A stretch of 39,297 nucleotides of DNA from Thermoanaerobaculia bacterium (GCA_017883235.1 JADGNY010000062.1:1-39297), one strand, 5' to 3'. Shown: positions 8,800 through 18,130, numbered from the stretch's first letter. The notes: generated by a model not told the origin, from the sequence alone. Numbers and translations are program-made.

Positions 8800-10127
8800 T
8801 GGACGTGCTCCCGACTACGCGCGTCCTCGGTACGGCCGACGGAGATATACGTGAACCCCTCGGCTTTCATCCGATGCGGATCGTAGACGTTGCGGAGATC
8901 GACGATCAACGGCTGCTTGAGGAGCTTCTTGACACGCTCGAGATTCAGCGCACGGAACTCGTTCCACTCCGTGGCGATGACCAGCGCGTCGGCCCCTTCC
9001 GCGGTCTCGTACGCATCGCCGCAGTACGTAATGTTCTCGAAGATCTTCTTCGAGTTCTCCATCGCGCCCGGATCGTAGGCGCGGATGAGGGCACCCTGTT
9101 TCTGCAGGCCCTTGATCAGCGGAATCGTCGGCGAGTCGCGCATGTCGTCGGTCTCCGGCTTGAACGCCAGGCCGAGAATGGCCACGGTCTTGCCGCGAGC
9201 TTCACCGTCCAACGCGCCGATGACTTTGCTGACCATGCGCTCTTTGATGCTTTCGTTGACGCGAAGCACAGCCTCGATGATCTGGAATTCGTAGCCGTAT
9301 CGCTTGGCGATGTCGGCGACCGCGGATGTGTCCTTCGGGAAGCAGGAGCCGCCGAAGCCGGGCCCCGCTTGCAGGAACTTCGAACCGATGCGGGAGTCGA
9401 GACCCATGCCGCGGGCCACATCCTGCACGTCGGCGCCGAGGAGCTCGCACATCACGGCGACCTCGTTGATGAACGAGATCTTCGTGGCCAGGAAACCGTT
9501 CGCCGCGTACTTGATCAGCTCCGACGACTCGACGTTCGTCACCACGAAGGGGATTTCCAGCGAGTGCAGAGGCGCATAGATCTCCTTCATCAATCCGATC
9601 GAATCCTCGTCGGAAGCGCCGATGACGACGCGGTCGGGCTTCTGAAAGTCTTCGATGGCTGAGCCCTCACGCAGGAACTCCGGATTGGAGACGATCGAAC
9701 CCTTGTGACCGTTGCCGGATTGGTCGAGGATGCGCTCGATCATCCGGCCGGTGCCGATCGGTACGGTCGACTTGGTGATCACAAGCTTCGGCCCGTTCAT
9801 ATGCTTCGCGATCGTGTTGGCCACATCCTCGACGTAGCGAAGATCGGCCGAGCCGTCCGGCTTCGGCGGCGTTCCTACCGCGATGAAGATGGCCCGGCTG
9901 CGCCGGATGGCTTCCGGGAGGTCGGTGGTGAAGCGGAGACGTCCCTCGCCGACGTTGCGGCTGACGATCTTATCGAGGCCCGGCTCGTAGATCGGGATCT
10001 CCCCGTGATTGAGTGCGTCGATTTTCTTCGGATCGATGTCACAACAGATGACGTCGTTGCCAAAGTCGGCCAGTCCCGCCCCTGTTACGAGCCCGACATA
10101 ACCCGTTCCTATGACTGCGATATCCAC
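8796..10127 (-). CDS. ugd: UDP-glucose 6-dehydrogenase
   Basis: 443 residues from GTG 10127. GTGYVGL (7-13) is the NAD-binding loop; K206, and C262 in [12 protein letters not shown] (255-266) with K266, are the conserved catalytic residues. The C-terminal UDP-binding domain holds [16 protein letters not shown]. The enzyme oxidises UDP-glucose twice to UDP-glucuronate in the cytoplasm. I chose GTG 10127 because GGAGG lies 7 bp upstream (10135-10139) and the Rossmann strand begins at once; the frame extends to 10226 but that part comes from a heptamer repeat. It is the first gene of an operon with uxs and the small membrane protein, each junction overlapping by 4 bp. Confidence 0.95.
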
Positions 10128-10177
10128 CTGGAATCCTCCGGGAAAAAATGCGCCTGCGCGCGGCGCGAGATCGTACC

Positions 10178-10262
10178 TTAAAAGGCAGAAGGCAGAAGGC
10201 AGAGGGCAGAAATGGCCCCGAAGCACTTCTGCCTTCTGCCTTCTGCTTTCTGCCTTTAAAAA
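10178..10262. repeat. (GGCAGAA)n heptamer palindrome after the mla operon
   Basis: The left arm (10178-10211) holds about four GGCAGAA-type heptamers, preceded by TTAAAA. The right arm (10227-10260) is the inverted set TTCTGCC, ending in CTTTAAA. The arms differ at only a few positions. It begins at the mlaD stop codon and ends 51 bp before the ugd start, so it probably terminates the mla transcript. It has the same architecture as 2379-2455 but a different heptamer. Confidence 0.85.
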
Positions 10263-11518
10263 GGCGGCGCCGTCGAAGTTGTCGTCGGCGGCGGCACATC
10301 CGGCGTTTCGCTCTTCGGCACCGGCTTCACGGCCGGCGGCGCCGGTGGCGGCGCGGCGGAAGGCCTGGACGAATCGGTGTCGTAACGCTTTTGAATTCCG
10401 CTCTGCTGCCGGTTGCGAATGAGCCAGCGAAGAAGTTTCGACTCGTTGATACCGATCAGGATGTCGTTCACCGATTCGTAAACCGATGGATCGCTGATCA
10501 ACTTGCCGGCCGTCCCTTCGCCTCGATTGATCTTGGCCACGGTGTCGTTGAGCTGACGCAGGAGACCGTTGAACTCGACCAGCGTCTTATCGCCGTACTC
10601 TTTGTCGTTCATCAGCCGTGGGACGAGACCCTGGCCGCTCTGGTAGGACGCGGTGAGCGCGGCCAGGTTCGCCGAGGTGAGACGAAGGTTCTCGACGAGG
10701 TCCAGGACTTTCTTCTTCCCATCGGGATCATTGAGCAGCGCCGGCAACGCGCCCTGTCCGCTCTTCAGACTTCCCTCGACCTCGGTGACGAGCGTCTGCA
10801 GCGAACGAGCGCTTTCCTGGAGCGAGCCGGTGAATGACGCGGCAAAGGCATCGTCGTAGACCAGCTTCCCAACCAGCCCCTTGCCGCTCTCGACATGCCC
10901 GAGGATGGCGTTTGTTTTGTTGAGCGTCGTCAGAAACGTATCGGTGATCCGCTGCTTCGTCTCCGGTGCACTCGTCAGCTCGCCGATGAGTCCTTCGCCG
11001 TGATCGACGCGCCCGAGGATGTTCTTCAACGAATACGAGATCTGCACGAAGTTGTCGACGAGGTCTTCACCGGAGGAGATGAGCTGGTCGACGTTGGTTT
11101 GCCGGGCTGCCGGGATCAGCGAGCCGGGCTCGTCCGCGTCGAACTTCGGACTGCCCGGCGAGATGTCGATGTAGCTGTCGCCGGCGAGGAGGCCGAGTTT
11201 CTTCAGCCGGGCCCGCGAGTCGGTGCGGATGCGGTCCGCGTACTTGCGGTCGACCATCAGTTCGATGTCGACGTCGCGCATCTTCGGATCGCGCGGGAGA
11301 GTGATGTCTTTGATGACGCCGACGGTGACGCCGGAGATCTTGACGGGGTTGCCTTCCGCCAGGCCGGTGACGTTGTCGAGCCGGACTTTGTATTCGTTCT
11401 TCCGCGAGAAGATCTTCTGCTCCGATCCGATGAAGAAGACGAAGATCATCAGCACCAGCAGCGCGGCCGCAACGAGAAGCCCGACGCGGATCGTTTTTTC
11501 TTTTGGTTTGGTTGCCAT
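10256..11518 (-). CDS. mlaD: MlaD/MCE-family lipid-binding subunit of an ABC transporter
   Basis: 420 residues. One N-terminal membrane helix (about 12-31) anchors an MCE domain (about 38-120, with VTGLAEGNPVKISGVTVG). A long helical periplasmic region follows, with repeated G-(E/K/Q)-G motifs: GEGLIGEL, GKGLVGKLV, GQGALPALL, GQGLVPRLM and GEGTAGKLI. The C-terminal ~45 residues are proline-rich and probably disordered. MCE proteins form hexameric rings that carry phospholipid between inner and outer membranes with MlaE and MlaF. At 420 residues it is much longer than E. coli MlaD (about 180) and nearer to the longer helical-bundle MCE proteins of other phyla. It is last in mlaE-mlaF-mlaD, 31 bp after mlaF, and its stop lies inside a heptamer palindrome. 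Confidence 0.88.
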   Translation of the reverse strand: MATKPKEKTIRVGLLVAAALLVLMIFVFFIGSEQKIFSRKNEYKVRLDNVTGLAEGNPVKISGVTVGVIKDITLPRDPKMRDVDIELMVDRKYADRIRTDSRARLKKLGLLAGDSYIDISPGSPKFDADEPGSLIPAARQTNVDQLISSGEDLVDNFVQISYSLKNILGRVDHGEGLIGELTSAPETKQRITDTFLTTLNKTNAILGHVESGKGLVGKLVYDDAFAASFTGSLQESARSLQTLVTEVEGSLKSGQGALPALLNDPDGKKKVLDLVENLRLTSANLAALTASYQSGQGLVPRLMNDKEYGDKTLVEFNGLLRQLNDTVAKINRGEGTAGKLISDPSVYESVNDILIGINESKLLRWLIRNRQQSGIQKRYDTDSSRPSAAPPPAPPAVKPVPKSETPDVPPPTTTSTAPPF

Positions 11519-11549
11519 CGTTTTGTACCGGTTTCCTGCTTCCCAGATT

Positions 11550-12380
11550 TCAGTGAGTCGGCTGCGCGGCCGTGACGGCGGATGCTTTGAGGAACTCGCG
11601 CAGCACGGGGTGATCGGCGTTGCGTGCTTCTTCCATCGTCCCTACCCATTCGAAAACACCCTCATTGAGAAAGGCGATGCGGTCGCCGACCGAGAACGCC
11701 GACTGGATGTCGTGCGTGACCACCACCGAGGTGACGTTCAGTTTCGACTGCAGATCGATGATCAGCTCATTGATCTTGTGCGCCGTGATCGGATCGAGAC
11801 CCGTGGTCGGCTCGTCGTAGAGAATCATCTTCGGATCGAGGACGATCGACCGCGCCAGGCCGACGCGCTTGCGCATTCCGCCGGAGAGGTCGACCGGCAT
11901 CAGTTGCTCGGAGTTCGGCAGATTGACCAGCCCGAGTTTCTCGCGCACGGCTCTGCCGATCTCTTCCTCGGACATCTCGGCATGCTCGCGCAGCGGGAAG
12001 GCGATGTTTTCGAAGACGGTCATGGAGTCGAAGAGCGCGCCGCTCTGGAAGAGCATCCCGAACTTCTTGCGGACGCGGTACAGCTCCTCTTCCGGATGGT
12101 CGGTGATGTCTTCGTCCTCGACGATGACCCGGCCGGTGTCGGGCGCTTCGAGCCCGAGCATGTGCCGCAGCGTGACCGACTTCCCGCTGCCCGATCCGCC
12201 GAGGATGACCAGGACCTCGCCGCGATAGACCTTGAGATCCGCGCCGCGCAGGACCTGCTTCGTGCCGTAGGCCTTGTTGACGCCGCGGAACTCGACGAAG
12301 AGATCGCGGACATGCGTCCTCCTGTCAGGAGTCTGGCGCGGCTCGGCGCGGCGGTCGGCAACGATCGTCGATTCAGTCAT
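11550..12380 (-). CDS. mlaF: MlaF-type ABC transporter ATPase
   Basis: 276 residues. Walker A is GGSGSGKS (61-68), the signature LSGGM (165-169) and Walker B ILYDE (186-190), followed by PTTGLDP and a VVTHD switch histidine. The pattern and the MlaE/MlaD neighbours identify the ATPase that powers lipid transport across the envelope. The first ~28 residues before the core (rich in R, D and T) are an unusual charged extension; an internal start near residue 24 cannot be excluded. The start codon shares one base with the mlaE stop (TGATG). Confidence 0.93.
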   Translation of the reverse strand: MTESTIVADRRAEPRQTPDRRTHVRDLFVEFRGVNKAYGTKQVLRGADLKVYRGEVLVILGGSGSGKSVTLRHMLGLEAPDTGRVIVEDEDITDHPEEELYRVRKKFGMLFQSGALFDSMTVFENIAFPLREHAEMSEEEIGRAVREKLGLVNLPNSEQLMPVDLSGGMRKRVGLARSIVLDPKMILYDEPTTGLDPITAHKINELIIDLQSKLNVTSVVVTHDIQSAFSVGDRIAFLNEGVFEWVGTMEEARNADHPVLREFLKASAVTAAQPTH

Positions 12381-13222
12381 CAGAAGAGGAACAGGAAGAG
12401 CTTAGTGAGAAAGAAGTCCATGATCAAAACCGTGATCGACGCCGTGACGACGGTGGCCGTGGTGGAACGCCCGACACCGTCCGCACCGCCGGTGGTGCTC
12501 AGCCCGTTGTGGCAGGCGATGAGGCCGATGGCGAATCCGAAGAAGAAGGTCTTGCCGATGCCGGAAGCGAGATCGTTGTACTTCACGGTCTCGATGACAC
12601 TGCGGATGTAGAAGTTCGAGCTGAGGTGAAGGCTGCCGACGGCGATGATCAATCCGCCGAGGATACCGATGAAGCAGGCCAGAGTCGTCAGGAGCGGCAT
12701 CATGATCGTCGTGGCCAGAACGCGCGGCACGACGAGCTTGCGGACGGGGTTCGTGGCCAGCGCCCGGAGCGCATCGATCTGCTCGGTGACTTTCATCGTG
12801 CCGAGCTCCGCGGCGATGCCGGCGCCGACCCGGCCGCCAACCATGAGCGCCATCAGCACCGGTGCGAGCTCGCGGATCAGCGAGAGCGAGACCACTTTCC
12901 CGATGAACAGCGAGCCGCCGAAGTCGGAGAGGGAGTAGGCGGTCTGCAGCGCCAGCACCATCCCGATAAAGAGCGAGGTGATGGCCACGATGGAGAGGGA
13001 CCGGACGCCGATCTGATCGAACTGCGCGATGACGATCGCACGGTCGATCGGCCCGCGGATGAATTGCTGGACGGTCTGCACCGCCAGATCCGACAGCCCG
13101 CCGAGGTAAAGCAACCCCTCGTCCGCTTTCCGCCGGACGCGGTCAAGCAGGGAATTCCCCCGCTCCAGCAGAGTGGGGGTCGCCGGTTTCGGGGCGGTGT
13201 CGCTTTGGAGGATAGAGGTCAA
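12380..13222 (-). CDS. mlaE: MlaE-type ABC transporter permease
   Basis: 280 residues. An amphipathic N-terminus is followed by five or so membrane helices and the family motif RELAPVLMALMVGGRVGAGIAAELGTM (positions about 115-142), diagnostic of MlaE/DUF140 permeases. It forms the inner-membrane pore of the phospholipid transporter with MlaF and MlaD. It is the first gene of the operon. No mlaB (STAS) or mlaC (periplasmic carrier) is nearby, which is common outside Proteobacteria. Confidence 0.93.
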   Translation of the reverse strand: MTSILQSDTAPKPATPTLLERGNSLLDRVRRKADEGLLYLGGLSDLAVQTVQQFIRGPIDRAIVIAQFDQIGVRSLSIVAITSLFIGMVLALQTAYSLSDFGGSLFIGKVVSLSLIRELAPVLMALMVGGRVGAGIAAELGTMKVTEQIDALRALATNPVRKLVVPRVLATTIMMPLLTTLACFIGILGGLIIAVGSLHLSSNFYIRSVIETVKYNDLASGIGKTFFFGFAIGLIACHNGLSTTGGADGVGRSTTATVVTASITVLIMDFFLTKLFLFLF

Positions 13223-13259
13223 ATGTATGCAGTTCCGATGACATCACGAACTGTACACC

Positions 13260-13341
13260 GGTTGCTGGGTTACTTACCCTCCGTCCCGGCATCGACCACC
13301 GAGACCATGCAACGCTGCAACCCAGCAACCCAGCAACCCAA
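13260..13341. repeat. Octamer (CCCAGCAA)n palindrome between PBP and mlaE
   Basis: GGTTGCTGGGTT (13260-13271) pairs perfectly with AACCCAGCAACC (13319-13330). The right side continues as tandem octamers CCCAGCAA repeated about 2.5 times. It lies just 3' of the PBP stop and upstream of mlaE, so it is placed to terminate the PBP transcript. Confidence 0.75.
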
Positions 13342-13343
13342 CC

Positions 13344-15803
13344 CTACTGCCCGCCGAAAATCGCGCGCAGCAGCTTCCGGATCCCGTGTTCTTTCTGCTT
13401 CTGCTGCTGTTGCGGACTCGGCCGGTTTTGTTGGGCAGGATTGAGTAGCAGACCTCCCTGCGCATCCGTCTGCGCGGGCTCGGCGTTATCGCGCCAGAAC
13501 GGACTCGGCTCACCGCTCCCTGCATGCAGTGGACAGACGGAAGCGGGTTCGGTGCCCGCGACGAAGATCTCGTTCTTCGTCTGCGGGCAATACGGCGTGG
13601 CCAGCATTCCTGACAGCGGATCGATCTGCCGTTCGACGACGTCCTCGGGGCGTTTCCAGTCGACGTCGGCAATCATGCCTCCGACGCGATTCATGTTCGT
13701 CGTCCAGATCGGGACGCAGGCATCGCCCCCGGCCAGCCGGACGCTGTGGCCATCGTCGAAGCCGAGCCAGACCAGCGACAGGATGCGAGGCGAATAGCCG
13801 ATGAACCATGCGTCGCGATAGCTGCTGGTGGTCCCGGTCTTCCCCGCGAACGGCCGCGTGAATCCGAGCGCGTGGGCTTTGACGGAGGCGGTACCATAGT
13901 TGAAGACATCCTTGAGGATGTCGTTCATCACGTAGCAGACGCTGGCCGGCGCCACGCGCTTCATCTTTACCTCGCGCGACTCCAGCAGTTTTCCTTCGCG
14001 CGTCGAGACCGCCAGGATCGAGATAGGCTCGGCCTTCACGCCGAGGTTCGCGAACGCGGAGTAGGCGTAGGCGATCTCGAGAGGCGTCACCTCGAATGAG
14101 CCGAGCGACACAGACGGATACGGCTCCAGATGACTCTCGATGCCGATCGTCGCCGCGGTCTTGATCACATTCGGCACGCCCGCGTTCATCGCCGCGCGCA
14201 CGGCCGGGATGTTGTACGAATGCGCCAGCGCTTCGCGCACCGATACCTGCCCGTGATACTTGAGGTCGTAGTTCTGCGGCGTCCAGACCGCGTTGCCGCT
14301 CTTGACGCTGATCGGCGAATCGTCGAGCACTGTCGCCGCGGTGAAGGCCTGCTGCCCGCGCGCGGGATCCATCGCCGTGGCGTAGACGAACGGCTTGAAA
14401 AGCGATCCCGGTTGCCGGCGCGCCTGAATGGCCCGGTTGAACTGCGTCTTCGAGTAGCTCCGTCCGCCGACGAGCGCTTTCACGTAGCCCGTGCCGGGCT
14501 GGATCGTCAGGACGACGCCTTCAAGCGGCGTGGGCGAGTTGCGCAGATACGGATAGTGCTTGTTCAGTGCATCGATGCCACTGTCGAGCGACTGCTCGGC
14601 GGAGCGTTGCATGATCGTGTCGAGCGTCGTGAAGACGCGCAGCCCCTCGGTGCGAAGCTGCGTCTCGGGATAGGTCTCCTTCAACTGCTTGAGCACGAGG
14701 TCGACGAAGAACGGCGCGCTGCGCGACATCTTCGGGAAACGCGCCGTCGCCAGCGGACTGGCCACCGCCTGTTCATAATCGGTGTCGTTGATGTATCCCT
14801 GCTCTTTCATGAGCTGCAGCACGGTGTCACGCCGCCCCTTGGCGCGATCGGGATGCGAGAGCGGCGAGAGAACATTCGGCGAGCGGATGATGCCGGCCAG
14901 CGTGGCCGCCTCGGGGAGCGTCAGGTAGGTCACATGCTTGCCGAAATAGACCTGCGACGCCTGCTCGACACCGCTGATCTGCACCGCGCCGTTCTGCCCG
15001 AGGTAAATCTCGTTGAGGTACGCCTCGAGGATCTGGCTCTTGCTGTAGCGCGCCTCCAGCAGGACGGCCATCAATGCTTCGTGAGCCTTACGTCCCCAGC
15101 TTCGCTCCGGGTTGAGATAGAAGTTCTTGATGAGTTGCTGCGTCAGCGTCGATCCGCCATGCGAAATGTTCTTGTTGCGGATATCGGTCACCAGCGCACC
15201 GAGCGTTCCCCGGATGGAGATCCCCTGGTGGTGATAGAAGTTCTTGTCCTCGGTGGCGATGATCGCTTCGCTGACGACCTTCGGTACGGCGTCGATCGAG
15301 ACCGGCAGCCGGTCTTCCATCTCGTTGTTATAGATCGACGTGATCAGCTCCGGCTCGATGCGGATGCCGCGTAACGTCACGCCGTCGTCGAGCCGCCGGA
15401 TGGCGTGCACGGTCCCGCCACCGTCCATCTCGATCGCCACCGGCAACGCGCGGAACTCGATGTCGGGATACTCGAAGTTCTGGAGATAAATCTCGAGCGT
15501 CCCACCGGCGTAGCGATACTCCCCGGGGTTCGCAATCCGGACGTTGGTCTCGTGATAGCCGACATGGTTGAGCTTGGGTTCCAGCAGCGCCCGCGGGATG
15601 GTCATCCCCGGTACGATCGGCGTAGCATCCGAATAGATCCTGCTCGGCAGATCCCACCGCCGGCTCGAATCGAACTTCTTCGTGATGACGGCGTAGGTGT
15701 AGCCAACGTACGCCAGAAAGCCGACGAAGCAGACCATGACGAGGAAGGCAATCCCCGCCGAGTGCCGCCAGAAAAAGTCTTTGATCCCGGAACGGTTAGG
15801 CAT
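13344..15803 (-). CDS. Class A penicillin-binding protein (PBP1b-like glycosyltransferase/transpeptidase)
   Basis: 819 residues, the normal size for bifunctional PBPs that polymerise and cross-link peptidoglycan at the periplasmic face. Membrane anchor about 17-39; a UB2H-like region (about 50-160) suggests the PBP1b type. The GT51 domain carries catalytic E185 in ATEDKNFYHHQGIS and GGSTLTQQLIKN (from 216). The transpeptidase carries S467-K470 (SLFK), S529-N531 (SYN) and K655-T658 (KTGT). The C-terminus has four scattered cysteines and ends Q/P-rich then basic (RKLLRAIFGGQ). The gene stands alone, divergent from the TonB-domain gene. Confidence 0.94.
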   Translation of the reverse strand: MPNRSGIKDFFWRHSAGIAFLVMVCFVGFLAYVGYTYAVITKKFDSSRRWDLPSRIYSDATPIVPGMTIPRALLEPKLNHVGYHETNVRIANPGEYRYAGGTLEIYLQNFEYPDIEFRALPVAIEMDGGGTVHAIRRLDDGVTLRGIRIEPELITSIYNNEMEDRLPVSIDAVPKVVSEAIIATEDKNFYHHQGISIRGTLGALVTDIRNKNISHGGSTLTQQLIKNFYLNPERSWGRKAHEALMAVLLEARYSKSQILEAYLNEIYLGQNGAVQISGVEQASQVYFGKHVTYLTLPEAATLAGIIRSPNVLSPLSHPDRAKGRRDTVLQLMKEQGYINDTDYEQAVASPLATARFPKMSRSAPFFVDLVLKQLKETYPETQLRTEGLRVFTTLDTIMQRSAEQSLDSGIDALNKHYPYLRNSPTPLEGVVLTIQPGTGYVKALVGGRSYSKTQFNRAIQARRQPGSLFKPFVYATAMDPARGQQAFTAATVLDDSPISVKSGNAVWTPQNYDLKYHGQVSVREALAHSYNIPAVRAAMNAGVPNVIKTAATIGIESHLEPYPSVSLGSFEVTPLEIAYAYSAFANLGVKAEPISILAVSTREGKLLESREVKMKRVAPASVCYVMNDILKDVFNYGTASVKAHALGFTRPFAGKTGTTSSYRDAWFIGYSPRILSLVWLGFDDGHSVRLAGGDACVPIWTTNMNRVGGMIADVDWKRPEDVVERQIDPLSGMLATPYCPQTKNEIFVAGTEPASVCPLHAGSGEPSPFWRDNAEPAQTDAQGGLLLNPAQQNRPSPQQQQKQKEHGIRKLLRAIFGGQ

Positions 15804-15854
15804 CGATGTGAGGGTACCAACAAACGAGCCGGATCAGAGATTGCCCGGCTCCCC

Positions 15855-15880
15855 ACGGCGCCTCCGCGCCTCCGCGTTGA
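15855..15880. repeat. Tandem octamer (GCCTCCGC), unpaired
   Basis: GCGCCTCCGC is repeated in tandem in the 101-bp gap between the divergent PBP and TonB-domain genes. A near copy lies at about 17558-17577, just downstream of that same TonB-domain gene, so the gene is bracketed by the word. No inverted partner is seen at either site. Confidence 0.5.
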
Positions 15881-15904
15881 GAATTTCTTGTACTCTCAGT
15901 CCTG

Positions 15905-17506
15905 ATGGCCAAAATGACCTCCACGCTCTGTCTGCTTGCGCTCCTGGCGACCGCGGCGTCCGCGGACGACACGGCAGCCTCAATCGCTCTTCTCGTGAAC
16001 GACGCCAACGCCGAGGCCGTCTCCGCCCGCGTGGGGCCGGCGCTGGCGTCAAAGGACAACGTCACCCGCGCGGCGGCCGCGCGCGTGGCGCTCGTGCGCG
16101 GGCTGACAAGCGTGCTGACGCAGATTCGCGAGGCGCTGACGGCCGAAAGCGATCCCGACGCCGCGCGCGAAGAAGTTCGGGCACTGGTCATCCTCGGCGA
16201 CGCCTCCGACATCGATCGCGCCCGTTCCGCCACCCGGAAACTACCGGCCGCGATCGACGATGTGATCAGTAGCGCCGTCTCTCGCCGGCCGGATGCGTTC
16301 GAAATCTACGCGACGGCGCTTCGCGCCCAGGGCTTCGTTCCGACCGCGAGCTTTTTCACTCAAGCTCTCTGGCGCCGGCCCGCCACAGCGGTCGCTGCCG
16401 GCTCGCGGCTTCTCGGCATGCACGACAGCGCCGGCTGGAGTGCCCTTCTGACCTCACTTCGTGAGTCGCAACTGGCCATGCAGCCCGGCGTCATGGGCGC
16501 CTCTCTCAACATGCCGGTCGAAGAGATCCGCGTCGCGTCAGTGTGGTACCTCATCCGCTCCTACCTGCCCGACCCGTCGATGATCGACGAGAATGTGCGC
16601 TCCGCGCTGTCCGCTCCGAGGGAGGAAGCGAGCATGCGCGAAGCATTCGGCCGCGAGTTGCTCCGCCGCATGTTGGGCGCCGAACGGAAGGACGATCCGC
16701 GCTGGCTGGACTGGCTGCAGAGCGCCGAGGCCGATCCTCTCCTCGGCAATGACGAATCGCTCTTTCAGTACTTCACCGAAAAAGAGTTCCTGGTGCGCAA
16801 GAACCACTGCGGAACGGTCAGCTACGACTGCCGGATGCCGGAGCATCGGCCGACCAGGACGATTCCGTCGACGGCCGTGGCGGAGCCTGCCTATTTTCTT
16901 CCGGGCGTACTGCCTCCCGGCGTCGCCGGAGCCGTGGTCGCCGAGACGCGATGCAACGGCCCGTGGCTGGCCACCGCCGACGCGACCAGCGACATATCGG
17001 GTCGCGTGCAGGCCATCGAGCTGAAGCGTATCGAGATCGATTCTGCCTGCGAAAAAGCGGTCACAACGCTGATGCGGCTCTCGCTGGCCACCCCGTCGTC
17101 GATCCAGGCGCCGCTGGCGACCGGCAACATCCTGCTCGTTCACGGCCGGAAACAACCGCCATGCCTCGATGAAGCGCCTCTGTCCGCATCGACAGCCTCC
17201 ACGATTCATCAGATTGGCGGCAAGGTAACGGCCCCTCGCGTAAAGCATCGCCAGGAGCCGCAGTTCCCCGAGTCGGCGCGCCGGGCTATGGGACCGGCAA
17301 CAAACGTCATCGTGATCCTGCGCTGCATCATTTCGCACGATGGCTGCGTGCGCGCCGTCCAGTTGATCAAGCAATCACCGTTTCCGGAACTGAACGCCGC
17401 CGCCCTCTTTGCGATCGGCCAGTGGGCCTTCGAGCCCGGCCGCCTCGCCGGCGAACCAGTCGACGTCGAGTTCAACCTGACGGTGAATTTCAGGACGTCG
17501 GGATGA
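15905..17506 (+). CDS. Secreted alpha-helical protein with C-terminal TonB domain
   Basis: 533 residues. A signal peptide (about 1-20, ending ATAASADD) is followed by an alanine-rich helical region (about 20-290) resembling HEAT or TPR solenoids, a middle part with three to four cysteines, and a TonB C-terminal domain (about 437-530: EPQFPESARRAM, then VIVILRCIISHDGCVRAV, WAFEPGRLAGEPVDVEFNLTV). Such energiser-less secreted TonB-domain proteins are common in Acidobacteriota, where the domain is thought to bind periplasmic partners rather than to transduce energy. The partner is unknown. The start could be ATG 15905 or ATG 15914. Confidence 0.8.
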   Translation: MAKMTSTLCLLALLATAASADDTAASIALLVNDANAEAVSARVGPALASKDNVTRAAAARVALVRGLTSVLTQIREALTAESDPDAAREEVRALVILGDASDIDRARSATRKLPAAIDDVISSAVSRRPDAFEIYATALRAQGFVPTASFFTQALWRRPATAVAAGSRLLGMHDSAGWSALLTSLRESQLAMQPGVMGASLNMPVEEIRVASVWYLIRSYLPDPSMIDENVRSALSAPREEASMREAFGRELLRRMLGAERKDDPRWLDWLQSAEADPLLGNDESLFQYFTEKEFLVRKNHCGTVSYDCRMPEHRPTRTIPSTAVAEPAYFLPGVLPPGVAGAVVAETRCNGPWLATADATSDISGRVQAIELKRIEIDSACEKAVTTLMRLSLATPSSIQAPLATGNILLVHGRKQPPCLDEAPLSASTASTIHQIGGKVTAPRVKHRQEPQFPESARRAMGPATNVIVILRCIISHDGCVRAVQLIKQSPFPELNAAALFAIGQWAFEPGRLAGEPVDVEFNLTVNFRTSG

Positions 17507-17589
17507 GGGTAGCCGACGACCGTAGTTGGTTGCAAACTTGCCTGGTTGCCCGTCCGCATCTCCGCGCCTCCGCGTGAACCGTCCTCCGG

Positions 17590-18130
17590 GGTCAGCAAAA
17601 GGAAGCACGCGAACTTCAAAACGAAGCACGCGAGCGTCGAATCGATGCGCGCTAACCTCAGAACGGAGCACCCGAGGATCGAAACAACGCAATTGCTCTT
17701 GCCATGGTAAGAGTCAATGTTCGAAACGAAGCAATAATATCTCACCATGGTAAGAACAGGAGGTTCAGAACGAAGCCCGTGAGGATCGAAACGATGCTCG
17801 CGAGGGTCGAAACGAAGAACGCGAGGATCGAAACGATCCTCGCGTTCTTGCCATGGTAAGAGCGTTAGCGTCATAACGGCGATATGGATCTCACCATGGT
17901 TACAGTTTGACGCTCAAAATTACGAAAGGTCTCTTACCGTGGTTCAAATCGAGGTCGAAAACGAAGCAAGCGAACGTCAAAATGATGCTCGCGAGTTTCA
18001 AAACGAAACAAGCGATGGTCGATGCGAAGCAAATGCTCTTACCATGGTACGAGTGTCAGCGTCGAAAACGACATTCGTTTTGATGCTTGCCAGCTTTGTT
18101 TCGACCTGGCGCACATCGTTTTGATCCTGA
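17590..18130. repeat. Phased 21-bp degenerate repeat array with CCATGG palindromes
   Basis: Unit consensus is about TCGAAACGAAGCACGCGAGGA. Unit starts at 17616, 17637, 17658 and 17679 are exactly 21 bp apart; 17765, 17786, 17807 and 17828 are again 21 apart; so are 17977, 17998 and 18019. Between runs lie six palindromes near CTCTTACCATGGTAAGAG, with CCATGG (or CCGTGG) at 17702, 17745, 17851, 17894, 17938 and 18042. After about 18065 the unit appears in inverted orientation. Because 21 is a multiple of three, frames stay open and give heptad-like peptides, but no frame spans the array without stops and there is no start signal. I read it as non-coding repetitive DNA. Confidence 0.8.
17815..17849. 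repeat. Perfect 16-bp hairpin with AAA loop inside the array
   Basis: Positions 17815-17830 and 17834-17849 are perfect reverse complements, separated by AAA. It is produced by one 21-bp unit running into an inverted copy, and the CCATGG palindrome follows one base later. There is no T tract, so it is not a canonical terminator. Confidence 0.85.

Noticed and set aside
17209-17874. Reverse-strand frame of 221 aa with RFDPRVL-type heptads
   Set aside because: It is antisense to the TonB-domain gene for half its length; the heptads follow from the 21-bp repeat length and appear in other frames of both strands.
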